Shown here one piece after another: positions 51,701 through 54,874 of a stretch of 64,000 nucleotides of DNA. The position numbers and the translations under genes were made by a program. A model generated the notes under the pieces. It saw nothing but the letters and a program-made list of their open reading frames with translations. It was not told the DNA's origin and ran no database searches. The number at the start of each line of letters is the position of its first letter. Position 1 is the stretch's first letter. The stretch is from Megalonaias nervosa (lineage: Eukaryota; Mollusca; Bivalvia; Unionida; Unionidae): contig JAECUM010001722.1 of the NCBI GenBank assembly GCA_016617855.1, forward strand, positions 104,914 to 168,913, in the 5' to 3' direction.

Positions 51701-52155
51701 CTTAGATTTGTTATTCATGGGTTAGGGGGCAGGTAGAATTTAAATGAAAATTTAGTTTTGCTTCTTATTTGTTCACTCTTGTGACCCAATCTCCAGACGG
51801 AATTTGTAAATAAGATCTTGACATTTTAAAAACCTCTAAACATTCCATATTATTTTTGTTGCAGAATGTTGTTATTGTGATTACCAGCCTGATTGCCTGG
51901 CTTATCCCAGATGTTCCCTCCAAACTGAAGAAGAAAATTCGCAGAGAGGCATACATTGCTAGCGAGATCGTGATCCGAACCGAGTTGATGAAAGCCCGAG
52001 GACAAAGCCCAGCTGGTAGCATGCTGGATAGCATTATATCCAAGATGTCATTCACAAACCTGCCTTCCAAAGATAATGGCAAAAATGTGTCAGACCTACG
52101 CAAACGAGGGAAAGCTGAAAAAACTTCGGTGGACGATGACAACAGTGTTGCGTAG
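9576..52155 (+). CDS. ANO: Anoctamin (TMEM16) gene, nine 3' exons, partial at the 5' end
   Basis: Nine exons join without any frame conflict into about 479 residues, matching roughly TM3 to the C-terminus of a typical 900-1000 residue anoctamin. These are ten-pass membrane proteins acting as calcium-activated chloride channels or phospholipid scramblases. Exon phases fit at every junction and all eight introns are GT-AG. The diagnostic motifs run in the right order: [53 protein letters not shown] and YRDYRNPPW. Residues equivalent to TMEM16A N650, E654, E702, E705, E734 and D738 are all present, so calcium binding looks intact. GRPGDY, ELCIQ and the QNN-x-x-EI region look closest to ANO1/ANO2 from memory, while FVNYYSS resembles ANO5, so the exact subfamily and channel versus scramblase activity are not settled. 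Exons for the N-terminal domain and TM1-2 must lie upstream of the window. Confidence 0.95.
9899..10014. repeat. 29-bp tandem repeat, four copies
   Basis: Four head-to-tail copies begin AGTAGAAATTGTTTTATTAT and diverge slightly toward the right. The array lies about 110 bp downstream of an anoctamin splice donor. Confidence 0.85.
10031..10281 (-). mobile_element. tRNA-Lys-derived SINE, minus strand
   Basis: Read on the minus strand, the head CTCAGTAGAGCATGGGACTC followed by TTAATCC and a B box GGGTTCAATA closely follows eukaryotic tRNA-Lys with a CTT anticodon. A core containing TTGGGAAAGGCACTTAATCC follows, and the element ends in a homopolymer A tail, seen as poly-T at about 10031-10054 on the + strand. 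The acceptor-stem pairing is lost and no 3' tRNA end remains, so this is a SINE and not a tRNA gene. Confidence 0.78.
10729..10743 (+). repeat. Left terminal inverted repeat of the hAT element
   Basis: CAGGGCTGAGCAAAT is the exact inverse of 14494-14508. Inverted CACTAGTC-type motifs follow within 100 bp, complementary to the GGACTAGTG motifs at the right end. Confidence 0.9.
11293..14292 (+). pseudogene. Decayed hAT transposase (ZNF862/DUF4371-like) with intron-like gaps
   Basis: The parts in order are as follows. A TTF/BED-like zinc-binding N-terminus (11532-11912) has [20 protein letters not shown] and GPHKAC. A DUF4371-like core (11896-12393) has [12 protein letters not shown] and [31 protein letters not shown] and [14 protein letters not shown] follow, and the C-terminal hAT dimerisation region [10 protein letters not shown] is followed, after a 1-base shift, by [10 protein letters not shown]. 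Breaks include a shift near 11480, a shift at the A-run near 11890, TAG at 12391, TGA at 12544, TGA at 13765 and a shift at about 14026. The protein jumps in frame over three GT-AG gaps (12604-12957, 13276-13447, 13574-13679, approximate), so the source gene was probably spliced. Confidence 0.85.
14398..14480. repeat. Subterminal 21-bp repeats of the hAT element
   Basis: Three direct copies beginning GGGACTAGTGAAGAGTAAG at 14398, 14419 and 14440, plus a further GGACTAGTGG near 14472. hAT transposases often bind repeated subterminal motifs, so these are candidate binding sites by inference. Confidence 0.8.
14494..14508 (-). repeat. Right terminal inverted repeat of the hAT element
   Basis: ATTTGCTCAGCCCTG is a perfect 15-bp inverted match to the left end, followed at once by the flanking TAGTA. 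Confidence 0.9.
14514..15164. other. Intronic gap without recognisable features
   Basis: This AT-rich stretch lies between the hAT element and the minisatellite. I see no coding, repeat or RNA feature in it. Confidence 0.6.
15421..15712. repeat. 54-bp higher-order dimer within the minisatellite
   Basis: Here two diverged 27-bp units alternate, one with AATGTGAGTATCC and one with TACTGTGTACATCC. The 54-bp pair repeats about five times with little change, showing that the array expanded secondarily in dimer steps. Confidence 0.85.
16415..16662 (+). mobile_element. tRNA-Leu/Ser-like SINE, copy 1, inside the minisatellite
   Basis: The head has GTGGCCGAGTGGTCTAAAG as A box and GGGTTTGAGTCTTGGG as B box. 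The body reads GGTTTTCCTGGGTTCTTCC and the element ends in a short (AAC)n tail. It is flanked by CATACTT (16404-16410 and 16663-16669), a duplication of minisatellite sequence. An overlapping 170-codon frame is explained by the SINE plus array. Confidence 0.88.
16816..17074 (+). mobile_element. tRNA-Leu/Ser-like SINE, copy 2, inside the minisatellite
   Basis: Same family as the copy 150 bp upstream, with a longer CAA tail of about nine units. It is bounded by a 12-bp target duplication CATACTAGTGTG (16804-16815 and 17075-17086) taken from one array unit. Its different tail length and own duplication show a separate insertion, not a duplication of copy 1. Confidence 0.92.
17786..18230. other. 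Intronic gap before anoctamin exon B
   Basis: Nothing but the pyrimidine-rich acceptor region at its right end (TTTTATTTTCAG) is recognisable. Confidence 0.6.
18231..18379 (+). CDS. ANO: Anoctamin exon B (TM4 end to TM5)
   Basis: A 149-bp exon follows the acceptor ATTTTCAG and ends at the donor GTTAGT. It reads [20 protein letters not shown], then [16 protein letters not shown], the well-conserved stretch leading into TM5. It ends in phase 2 and the split Arg codon (AG|A) is completed by the next exon. It lies 8.4 kb downstream of the previous exon because that intron carries a hAT element and a minisatellite. Confidence 0.94.
18444..18618 (+). repeat. Left inverted terminal repeat of DIRS copy 1
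   Basis: It starts ATGTGTTTCTCC and includes CAAATCCAGCCCTACT and ATAGACAAAGGGCAGTAAC. The right repeat carries the reverse complement of these with about 10-15 percent differences by eye. Confidence 0.88.
19030..19720. repeat. About 200-bp tandem repeats in the DIRS 5' region
   Basis: GACCTAGTAATTTCA followed by TTACTAGTTTCTACTT recurs at about 19037, 19233 and 19444, with a degenerate fourth copy near 19655. Each is followed by a GCATGG...CCATGA hairpin-like segment and TATGTTATGTAT. The spacing is 196-211 bp. They lie between the terminal repeat and the gag-like region. Confidence 0.75.
20490..20690. repeat. GC-rich short imperfect repeats in the DIRS gag-like region
   Basis: Variants of GCTGGAAAGGCCGGCAGT recur about eight times, in a patch notably richer in GC than its surroundings and preceded by a short (TA)n run. 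A coding role is not clear because the frames are broken. Confidence 0.6.
21190..21730 (+). pseudogene. DIRS reverse transcriptase remnant, copy 1
   Basis: Broken frames read [19 protein letters not shown], the conserved RT segment with the first catalytic Asp in DIRS-type enzymes, then [15 protein letters not shown] and [13 protein letters not shown]. The central part with the YLDD box, seen in the second copy at 31.5 kb, is missing here. Multiple stops and shifts make it non-functional. Confidence 0.75.
21860..22320 (+). pseudogene. DIRS RNase H-like remnant, copy 1
   Basis: The frame starting at 21969 reads [19 protein letters not shown], which resembles the RSDNT-x-VVAYI-x-KQGGT segment of DIRS RNase H domains. 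A preceding [13 protein letters not shown] fits the segment before it. The remainder is shifted. Confidence 0.75.
22490..23190 (+). pseudogene. DIRS tyrosine recombinase remnant, copy 1
   Basis: Frames at 22521 and 22978 resemble the N-terminal and catalytic parts of a DIRS tyrosine recombinase. The best segment is [20 protein letters not shown], with the Arg expected to be the first catalytic residue of the R-H-R-Y set. I could not locate the HxxR and Tyr parts with confidence in the decayed sequence after 23200. Confidence 0.65.
24085..24173. repeat. Internal complementary region of DIRS copy 1
   Basis: 24085-24120 (CGTAATGTGATTGGGGAACA onward) is the reverse complement of the left tip at about 18450-18486. 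24151-24173 (GAATACTTACCCAATCACAT) is the reverse complement of the right tip at about 24375-24397. In DIRS-1 such a region is thought to template the completion of the ends during circular replication. Confidence 0.85.
24237..24410 (-). repeat. Right inverted terminal repeat of DIRS copy 1
   Basis: Inverse counterpart of 18444-18618, including CTTTGTCTATCTAAAAATAG and AGTAGGGCTGGATTTG, ending GGAGAAACAT. Confidence 0.88.
24411..25249. other. Intronic gap with degenerate repeat-like text
   Basis: No exon or RNA gene is recognisable. Phrases such as TTAATGAAATTTGGTACACT resemble parts of the satellite-like arrays at 25.3 and 41-42 kb, so it may be an old, decayed stretch of the same. Confidence 0.5.
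25250..25830. repeat. Degenerate satellite-like array, about 120-bp period, locus 1
   Basis: AAAGGTCAAGGTCAGT followed by TGAAAGAAGAAAATTG recurs at about 25433, 25556 and 25637, with GCATGGCTTGCAC and GGCCTATT motifs between them. The same sequence of motifs occurs at 59880-60460. Units are strongly diverged and one is shortened. Confidence 0.65.
26073..26262 (-). mobile_element. tRNA-derived SINE, minus strand
   Basis: On the minus strand the head reads TGACTCAGTGGTAACC with a B box TGTTCAAATCC. The core has GTGTCCTTGGGGAAGGCACT and the tail is (AAACC/AAATC)n, visible on the + strand as TTTGATTTGATTTGG. It shares its core with the SINE at 8500-8695. Confidence 0.78.
26416..26470 (+). CDS. 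ANO: Anoctamin exon C (short, GRPGDY motif)
   Basis: This 55-bp exon lies between the acceptor GATTTTAG and the donor GTAGCT. It completes the split Arg and reads [18 protein letters not shown], matching the conserved RFVGRPGDY segment after TM5. It ends in phase 0, directly before the CxPGGCL segment of the next exon. A SINE has inserted about 24 bp downstream of its donor, duplicating 14 bp of intron. Confidence 0.9.
26495..26740 (-). mobile_element. tRNA-Leu/Ser-like SINE, minus strand, copy 4
   Basis: Same family as the copies at 16.4, 16.8 and 27.4 kb but reversed: the (CAA)n tail is on the left as TTGTTGTTG and the head with GAGTGGCCGAGTGGTCTAAA is on the right. It is flanked by a perfect 14-bp duplication ATGATTGTAATTAG (26481-26494 and 26741-26754). 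The insertion begins only 24 bp after the donor of anoctamin exon C. Confidence 0.93.
27376..27630 (+). mobile_element. tRNA-Leu/Ser-like SINE, copy 3
   Basis: A near-consensus copy with GGGTTTGAGTCTCAGGCTCG at the B box and a (CAA)n tail. It is flanked by a perfect 13-bp duplication CAAACTTTAAAAG (27363-27375 and 27631-27643). A 64-codon open frame over it is not a gene. Confidence 0.93.
27644..28962. other. Intronic gap before anoctamin exon D
   Basis: AT-rich sequence with short overlapping frames. I see no motif, repeat or RNA feature beyond the acceptor ATATATTTTCAG at the right end. Confidence 0.6.
28963..29063 (+). CDS. ANO: Anoctamin exon D (TM6, calcium site)
   Basis: A 101-bp exon follows TTTTCAG and ends at the donor GTAAGT. 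It encodes [13 protein letters not shown] and QNNLIEIAL, the TM6 region. The Asn and Glu of QNNLIEI match TMEM16A N650 and E654, two of the six calcium-coordinating positions. It ends in phase 2, and the split Pro codon (CC|A) is completed by the next exon. The left end of a DIRS-like element begins about 11 bp beyond the donor. Confidence 0.94.
29074..32381 (+). mobile_element. DIRS-like retrotransposon, copy 2, internally deleted
   Basis: About 3.3 kb with left (29074-29240) and right (about 32190-32381) inverted terminal repeats related to copy 1. The internal complementary region is again just inside the right end (32061-32152). The gag-like segment shares GGGATCTTAGTGATAGATCC with copy 1. 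RT is partly kept at 31.2-31.7 kb, while RNase H and the recombinase are missing. The left end starts about 11 bp beyond the exon D donor. Confidence 0.85.
31170..31735 (+). pseudogene. DIRS reverse transcriptase remnant, copy 2
   Basis: Frames read [20 protein letters not shown] and, after a break, [13 protein letters not shown]. The YLDD (31488-31499) is the RT catalytic box. This fills the segment missing in copy 1. At least three stops and shifts interrupt it. Confidence 0.82.
32749..33396 (+). pseudogene. Penelope-like element 3' remnant with GIY-YIG endonuclease domain
   Basis: One frame runs from about 32749 to the stop after 33393, interrupted only by TAA at 33064-33066. It reads [19 protein letters not shown], then a Cys pair CNRYRCSQC, then the GIY-YIG-type core [18 protein letters not shown], the Arg of MNNHRFH and the Glu of KETYWIHKL. 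This order (RT thumb end, linker with Cys residues, GIY-YIG) is typical of Penelope-like elements. The RT upstream is missing, as is common with 5' truncation. It lies directly after the DIRS copy 2 right end, within the same anoctamin intron. Confidence 0.88.
33521..33598. repeat. Interspersed repeat end ('AACAGCCCT' family), copy 2
   Basis: CCCTGGCATATATATTTAA to TTTAAATGGAACAGCCCTTA matches 7690-7775 in the same orientation and 61257-61330 inverted. It lies about 125 bp past the Penelope-like stop codon. Confidence 0.6.
33881..34182 (+). CDS. ANO: Anoctamin exon E (TM7-TM8, calcium site)
   Basis: The largest internal exon, 302 bp, lies between GTGCAG and the donor GTAAGA. After a basic cytoplasmic stretch ([17 protein letters not shown]) it gives [18 protein letters not shown] (TM7), [19 protein letters not shown] (TM8) and [13 protein letters not shown]. 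The paired Glu residues of EYLE and the Glu and Asp of EIRFD match TMEM16A E702, E705, E734 and D738. The exon ends with one base of a split Gly codon completed by exon F. Confidence 0.96.
34183..35688. other. Intronic gap after anoctamin exon E
   Basis: The reading frame of exon E continues for about 30 more codons into the intron by chance. Beyond that I see no feature. Confidence 0.6.
35858..36127. mobile_element. Foldback/MITE-like element nested in the Tigger element
   Basis: TACCGTATTTTATGTAAATT at the left is matched by inverted ATACATGAAATACGGTA at the right, about 270 bp apart, and TTTCGTAC / GTACGAAAAA extend the arms. It is non-coding and lies wholly inside the larger element. It could alternatively be part of the Tigger's own subterminal structure. 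Confidence 0.5.
36805..37290 (+). pseudogene. Tigger/pogo transposase N-terminal remnant (CENP-B-like DNA-binding domain)
   Basis: From ATG at 36805 the frame reads [20 protein letters not shown], a pogo/CENP-B N-terminal helix-turn-helix. After a shift near 36910 it gives [20 protein letters not shown], then [20 protein letters not shown] and [12 protein letters not shown], the CENP-B/Tc5-type HTH, and [12 protein letters not shown]. At least a frameshift, a TGA near 37010 and a TAG near 37175 break it. The DDE catalytic domain does not follow, so it is internally deleted. Confidence 0.87.
37545..37706. repeat. 81-bp tandem duplication inside the Tigger element
   Basis: GACATTGTTTTTTCGAAATG starts at 37545 and again at 37626, and the two 81-bp units differ at about one base, so the duplication is recent relative to the element's decay. 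Confidence 0.9.
38093..39498. other. Intronic gap between Tigger and hAT-derived elements
   Basis: AT-rich, with several short frames (for example 38866-39144) that I do not recognise. No repeat structure stands out. Confidence 0.55.
39499..40306. mobile_element. Non-autonomous hAT-derived element, copy A
   Basis: About 0.8 kb is collinear with 54070-54866 over its whole length, at high but imperfect similarity. The right end is GGTTGGCAGGTCTG and the left end CAGATGTGCCAACCCTTA is its decayed inverse. A translated middle part reads [20 protein letters not shown] and then [10 protein letters not shown], resembling the zinc-finger and 'EHNxP' segments of hAT transposases, so it may be an internally deleted hAT. 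No clear target duplication remains here. Confidence 0.75.
40307..41269. other. Intronic gap with weak internal repetition
   Basis: Segments with CTTGAAAATCTTGTTATTGC, AATGAAAATGGTG and CCAGTATG-type phrases recur at about 130-bp spacing (about 40680, 40800, 40940, 41070). This suggests a strongly decayed tandem array. No gene is seen. Confidence 0.45.
41270..42230. repeat. Degenerate satellite-like array, about 155-bp period, locus 1
   Basis: Units contain ATTCTGTGACTTGTATCCTTG, a GAAGATATT-x-AATGAAACT phrase, an AGACCATG/AGATGGTGTG phrase and a CTCAAGGTCA-x-AGCAAGG phrase, recurring near 41392, 41534, 41690, 41930 and 42088. The same order of phrases occurs at 49.3-49.7 and 50.8-51.1 kb. 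Confidence 0.65.
41740..41912. repeat. 87-bp tandem duplication in the array
   Basis: GATATTGTAGTGAAA-starting units at 41740 and 41827 are nearly identical over 87 bp, much closer to each other than to neighbouring units. It is therefore a recent local duplication. Confidence 0.88.
42363..42411. repeat. (ACT)n trinucleotide microsatellite
   Basis: About 15 ACT units with a few substitutions (ATT, GTT). Confidence 0.85.
42822..42874 (+). CDS. ANO: Anoctamin exon F (start of TM9)
   Basis: A 53-bp exon after the acceptor TTACAG completes the split Gly and reads [17 protein letters not shown] before the donor GTGAGT. This matches the DIGIWY...LAVI-N segment that begins TM9 in anoctamins. Its phase fits exons E and G exactly. 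No long open frame covers it because it is so short. Confidence 0.9.
42875..43980. other. Short anoctamin intron
   Basis: A 1.1-kb AT-rich intron with GTGAGT donor and TTTCAG acceptor. No embedded feature is recognised. Confidence 0.7.
43981..44153 (+). CDS. ANO: Anoctamin exon G ([10 protein letters not shown], extracellular loop)
   Basis: This 173-bp exon begins after CATTTTCAG and ends at the donor GTGAGA. It reads [20 protein letters not shown], one of the best anoctamin signatures, followed by an extracellular loop with sequons NFS and NTT and then HWDEVQIC. It ends in phase 2 with a split Arg codon. Confidence 0.96.
44625..44920 (+). mobile_element. SINE-like element with 'CCTGGTGTCAGGATAATGTG' core, copy 1
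   Basis: It has a B-box-like GGGTTTTGAACCCC, then the core GCCTGGTGTCAGGATAATGT and GACTGGGTGGGACATCATG, and a tail of AAATCACACACACA. It is about 85 percent alike by eye to 45772-46062. The A-box end is not clear, so it may be truncated or a 3' fragment. Confidence 0.7.
44921..45771. other. Intronic gap between two SINE-like copies
   Basis: Short minus-strand frames of 66 and 69 codons show no recognisable motif. Nothing else is seen. Confidence 0.55.
45772..46062 (+). mobile_element. SINE-like element, copy 2
   Basis: It begins near GGATGCAGGAGGTCGTGG with a good B box GTGGGTTCAATCCC, carries the same core as copy 1 and ends in an AATCACATCACATCACA tail. It is about 1.15 kb from copy 1 in the same orientation in one intron, but with different tails, favouring two insertions. 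Confidence 0.75.
46278..46407. repeat. 26-bp tandem repeat, five copies
   Basis: Units TGATAATACCYTTGCTATTT plus AGTGTG start at 46278, 46304, 46330, 46356 and 46382 with one or two substitutions each. Confidence 0.92.
46408..47877. other. Intronic gap before anoctamin exon H
   Basis: It contains a 98-codon + strand frame at 47455-47751 beginning [14 protein letters not shown], with no family resemblance that I recognise and no splice context linking it to the anoctamin exons. It is probably chance. Confidence 0.5.
47878..47983 (+). CDS. ANO: Anoctamin exon H ([11 protein letters not shown]10)
   Basis: A 106-bp exon between the acceptor CTTACAG and the donor GTATGT completes the Arg codon. 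It reads [17 protein letters not shown] and then [15 protein letters not shown], the conserved stretch preceding and forming TM10. It ends in phase 0. Confidence 0.95.
47984..49259. other. Intronic gap after anoctamin exon H
   Basis: A 101-codon frame at 48217-48522 has no recognised motif and no plausible gene context. No repeats are obvious. Confidence 0.5.
49260..49740. repeat. Degenerate satellite-like array, about 155-bp period, locus 2
   Basis: ATGTAATTCTGTGACTTGTA recurs at about 49403 and 49560 with the same flanking phrases as the 41-42 kb array (ATTTTAATGAAACT, AGATGGTGTGCTGC, CCTTAAGGTCAGGGTCACGG). Confidence 0.65.
49917..50249 (+). pseudogene. Unrecognised 110-codon open frame, possible decayed repeat gene
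   Basis: Reads [20 protein letters not shown] and has basic N-terminal residues, but I recognise no domain. It lacks splice context within the anoctamin intron. A transposon-derived origin is possible but unsupported. Confidence 0.2.
50800..51330. repeat. Degenerate satellite-like array, about 155-bp period, locus 3
   Basis: GCAAGGAAAAATGCTATTCT, GTCATGCCCTCTGTCTCAG, GGTCAAGGTCACAAG and related phrases place this with the 41 kb and 49 kb loci. Confidence 0.55.
51865..52155 (+). CDS. ANO: Anoctamin terminal exon I (TM10 end, C-terminal tail, stop)
   Basis: This exon starts after TTGTTGCAG with [19 protein letters not shown], the end of TM10 and the conserved IPD-P motif. A basic cytoplasmic helix ([16 protein letters not shown]) and a hydrophilic tail rich in Lys, Asp and Ser follow, ending at TAG (52153-52155). 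The tail from about residue 45 of the exon onward is not recognisably conserved, as usual for anoctamin C-termini. Confidence 0.93.
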   Translation, partial: NVVIVITSLIAWLIPDVPSKLKKKIRREAYIASEIVIRTELMKARGQSPAGSMLDSIISKMSFTNLPSKDNGKNVSDLRKRGKAEKTSVDDDNSVA

Positions 52156-52610
52156 CAGAGTGAGATAGGGTGATTTCAGTTGGTGCTTCTCTTTGTTCAA
52201 GAAGACTCTGAGCATTTTTAACTGCAGTTCTTGTTACAAACAATAGCCATCATGTAGCTACTTAATTTGCAACACATCGGGTGTGAAATTCTGTTTGATA
52301 GGTCAGATATAAAAATTTATGGCCATAAAATCTTAGGCAAGTTTTTGTAAGGAATGTTCAAGCCAGAGTATTCTCATGGTGCTTCCTGTGATATAGTGCC
52401 ACTGATATATAATTGCTCATTTTTGGAAAGCCTTGGTAACAATCATTTGGACTGGTTCAGCTTGTGTCATGTGACACAGAAAACTAGAAGTTATTAGTTA
52501 ATAACACCAGAGAATAACTACTTATATATTCATGAGTCCTTTCTGTGTATTTTGACAATAATTGTAAAATTGAGAGTCATTATTATTTTTGTAACTTCTG
52601 TAATTATAGG

Positions 52611-52925
52611 AATTGAACTTCACATTTAACAGGATTCATGAAGTCATAAAGCTTCCAAATTGACTCCACGATATGCTTCAACATTCATAGATTAATTGAA
52701 CTTCATATTTTACAGGATTCACAAAGTCATAAAGCTTGAAAATTGACACCACACTATGCATGAACAGTTATAGAGAAATTGAACTTCATATTTTGCAAGA
52801 TTCATGAAGTTGTAAAGTTTGAAAATTTACTCTTGAAAAATGCATGAACAGTCGTAGAAAAATTTAACTTCATGTTTAACAGAAGTCATTAAATCATGAA
52901 GCTTGAAAATTGATTGCATACTAAC
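52611..52925. repeat. 83-bp tandem repeat, four copies, in the probable 3' UTR
   Basis: Units starting AATTGAACTTCATATTT at 52611, 52694, 52777 and 52861 share TTCATGAAGTCATAAAGCTT. Divergence between units is moderate. Confidence 0.9.
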
Positions 52926-53609
52926 AGCCTTATGGTGAAAATTGAAGTTGATGTACTCATTACTATTTGGTGGCTGTTCATTAAGAATGTAACTATTTTG
53001 TACAATTATTTATCTTTGAAGACATACAAGATGTACCTATATATTCTAGAGTTTGTTACAAACTCATGGGTTGTGATTTGTGAAAAAAATGATTACTCGA
53101 ATTAAAATGTAATATTTGATACAATCTAATTTCATTCATAATGCAAGTTTATCTTGATGTTTAAAGAATTTTTTAAATAACTGCAAATTATGATGGTGCT
53201 GCTATTGGCAGAAATATTAATTTCTTTTATGTTGTGCAGTGATAGGATTCTATGTTTATTTATGTAGCATCCATCACCAGAAGGAGGCCCTCACACCGAA
53301 ACATGTATAATATACCTATGCTTCGTACTATTTTAAGAGTTGTATGAAGTGGAAATGGATTCTTTTTCTTTAGCGTGCAATATTTATGTGTCTTGTGTGT
53401 TGTTTTTTTTTTGTACATTTCTTTGTTATATTAATGGCTGCATGTTCCTCTTGTAGATGCAGTCAACAGTGTGTGAAATACAATGATCTTTTACTATCCA
53501 AACAATCAGTATATTACTATGGCACTATCTTATATGGCAGATTGTACCCTCATATAATTAATATGACAGACATAAGCTATTTTCGCTTCCCAAAAGGAAT
53601 TATGGTCAT

Positions 53610-53790
53610 ACTGGCAAGTAACTCTCCCATGCGGAGTGTTTCTTTCACATTTTACTAGCAAATAACACTCCCATACAGAGTGTTTCTTCATATTTTACTG
53701 GCAAATAACTCTCTCATACAGAGTGTTTATTCATATTTTACTGGCAAATATTTCTTTCATACAGAGTGGTTCTTTCATATTTTACTGGAA
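53610..53790. repeat. 43-44-bp tandem repeat, four copies
   Basis: Units with GGCAAATAACTCTC, CATACAGAGTGTTTC and TTCATATTTTACT begin near 53613, 53657, 53700 and 53743. Confidence 0.9.
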
Positions 53791-54069
53791 TAATAAATCA
53801 GAGTAAACTTCACTGTAATGGCTCATACCATGCATGATGCAAGTTTATCAGCTTCATTGCCTGAGCAAAGAGAATTGACCTTACGCGAGACGATAGATCG
53901 CTCAACCTACCAAATCAAATGACTTAACCTCCGACAAACATGCAGTATTTGGCAAAGAAATATGTTTCAGTGTAAGTGATATGTTTATTTAATGTGATTT
54001 GTATCATTCTTAAAAACATAAAATTACAAAGTTGTATTAATTATACTGCAGTAGACAATATATATGTAG

Positions 54070-54866
54070 CAGACCTGCCAACTCTTACGATTTTCCCATA
54101 AGTCTTACAAAAATTACCCTTAAAATACGGACTTGCGGCATACAAGCAAAAACTAAGGAAAAATGATTGTTGCCTAAAAATCCGGGTAATTGGTTCATCC
54201 ATGTTTGATATGGATCCGGGTTTCACATTAGAATTAGTAAATTTAGTCAGGGAACCAGACTAACTTTACAGCAGCACCCCAGATGCTTTAAACTGCACCT
54301 ATTTGTTCATGTAAAGCATCTGCATGATCAAACTGTTGATTATAGAATTTTTTTTAAAATGGCGTTCAGCAAGCGATGCATGTTTAAAACGAAAGGGAAA
54401 ATAAGCTTCTAAAAAAGTGTTAATAATCAACACAGAAGAATAAAAAGGAGCATTCAGATTCTTGTGAATAAAAGCTGGAAGGGACACAGTTACGTTTATT
54501 GGATATCACATGCCAGTTTGAGTATGTCTCTTGGTGGGAAATATGATTGACATCGTCATGTGAAATGTAAAAAGTATTTCCAAGAATTACATCCAGTTGA
54601 GAGATAGCAACAAGCCATTGAGTTGCATAGGGTTTGGAACTAAAGTTTGTGCAACTGTACTAGTGGTAAATAAAGTCTACGCATACTTTACAAACTTTTC
54701 AGTTGAACATAATGTTTATCATCGCTGCATCGAACTTTTATTTGTGTTTTCCAGCTTTACAATAGCAGTTATTGATATTTTGTTACACCTTACTGAAAAC
54801 TGGTCAGTCTTATGGAGAAAAGTCAACTGACTTACTGAGACGGACTCATCAGGGTTGGCAGGTCTG
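54070..54866. mobile_element. Non-autonomous hAT-derived element, copy B
   Basis: Better kept ends than copy A: CAGACCTGCCAACTCTTA at the left and GGTTGGCAGGTCTG at the right, inverted. It is flanked by a 6-bp direct repeat ATGTAG, shorter than the usual 8 bp of hAT. The translated middle shows YVYWISHASLSMSLGGKYD followed by HRHVKCKKYFQ, a BED-like zinc-finger remnant. It is collinear with 39499-40306. Confidence 0.85.
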
Positions 54867-54874
54867 ATGTAGTT

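Larger units (their letters stand above)
52156..53797 (+). other. Probable anoctamin 3' UTR
   Basis: Sequence following the stop codon has no recognisable coding content. An AATAAA at 53792-53797 is one candidate polyadenylation signal; others exist, so the true end is unknown. Two tandem arrays lie inside. Confidence 0.45.
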
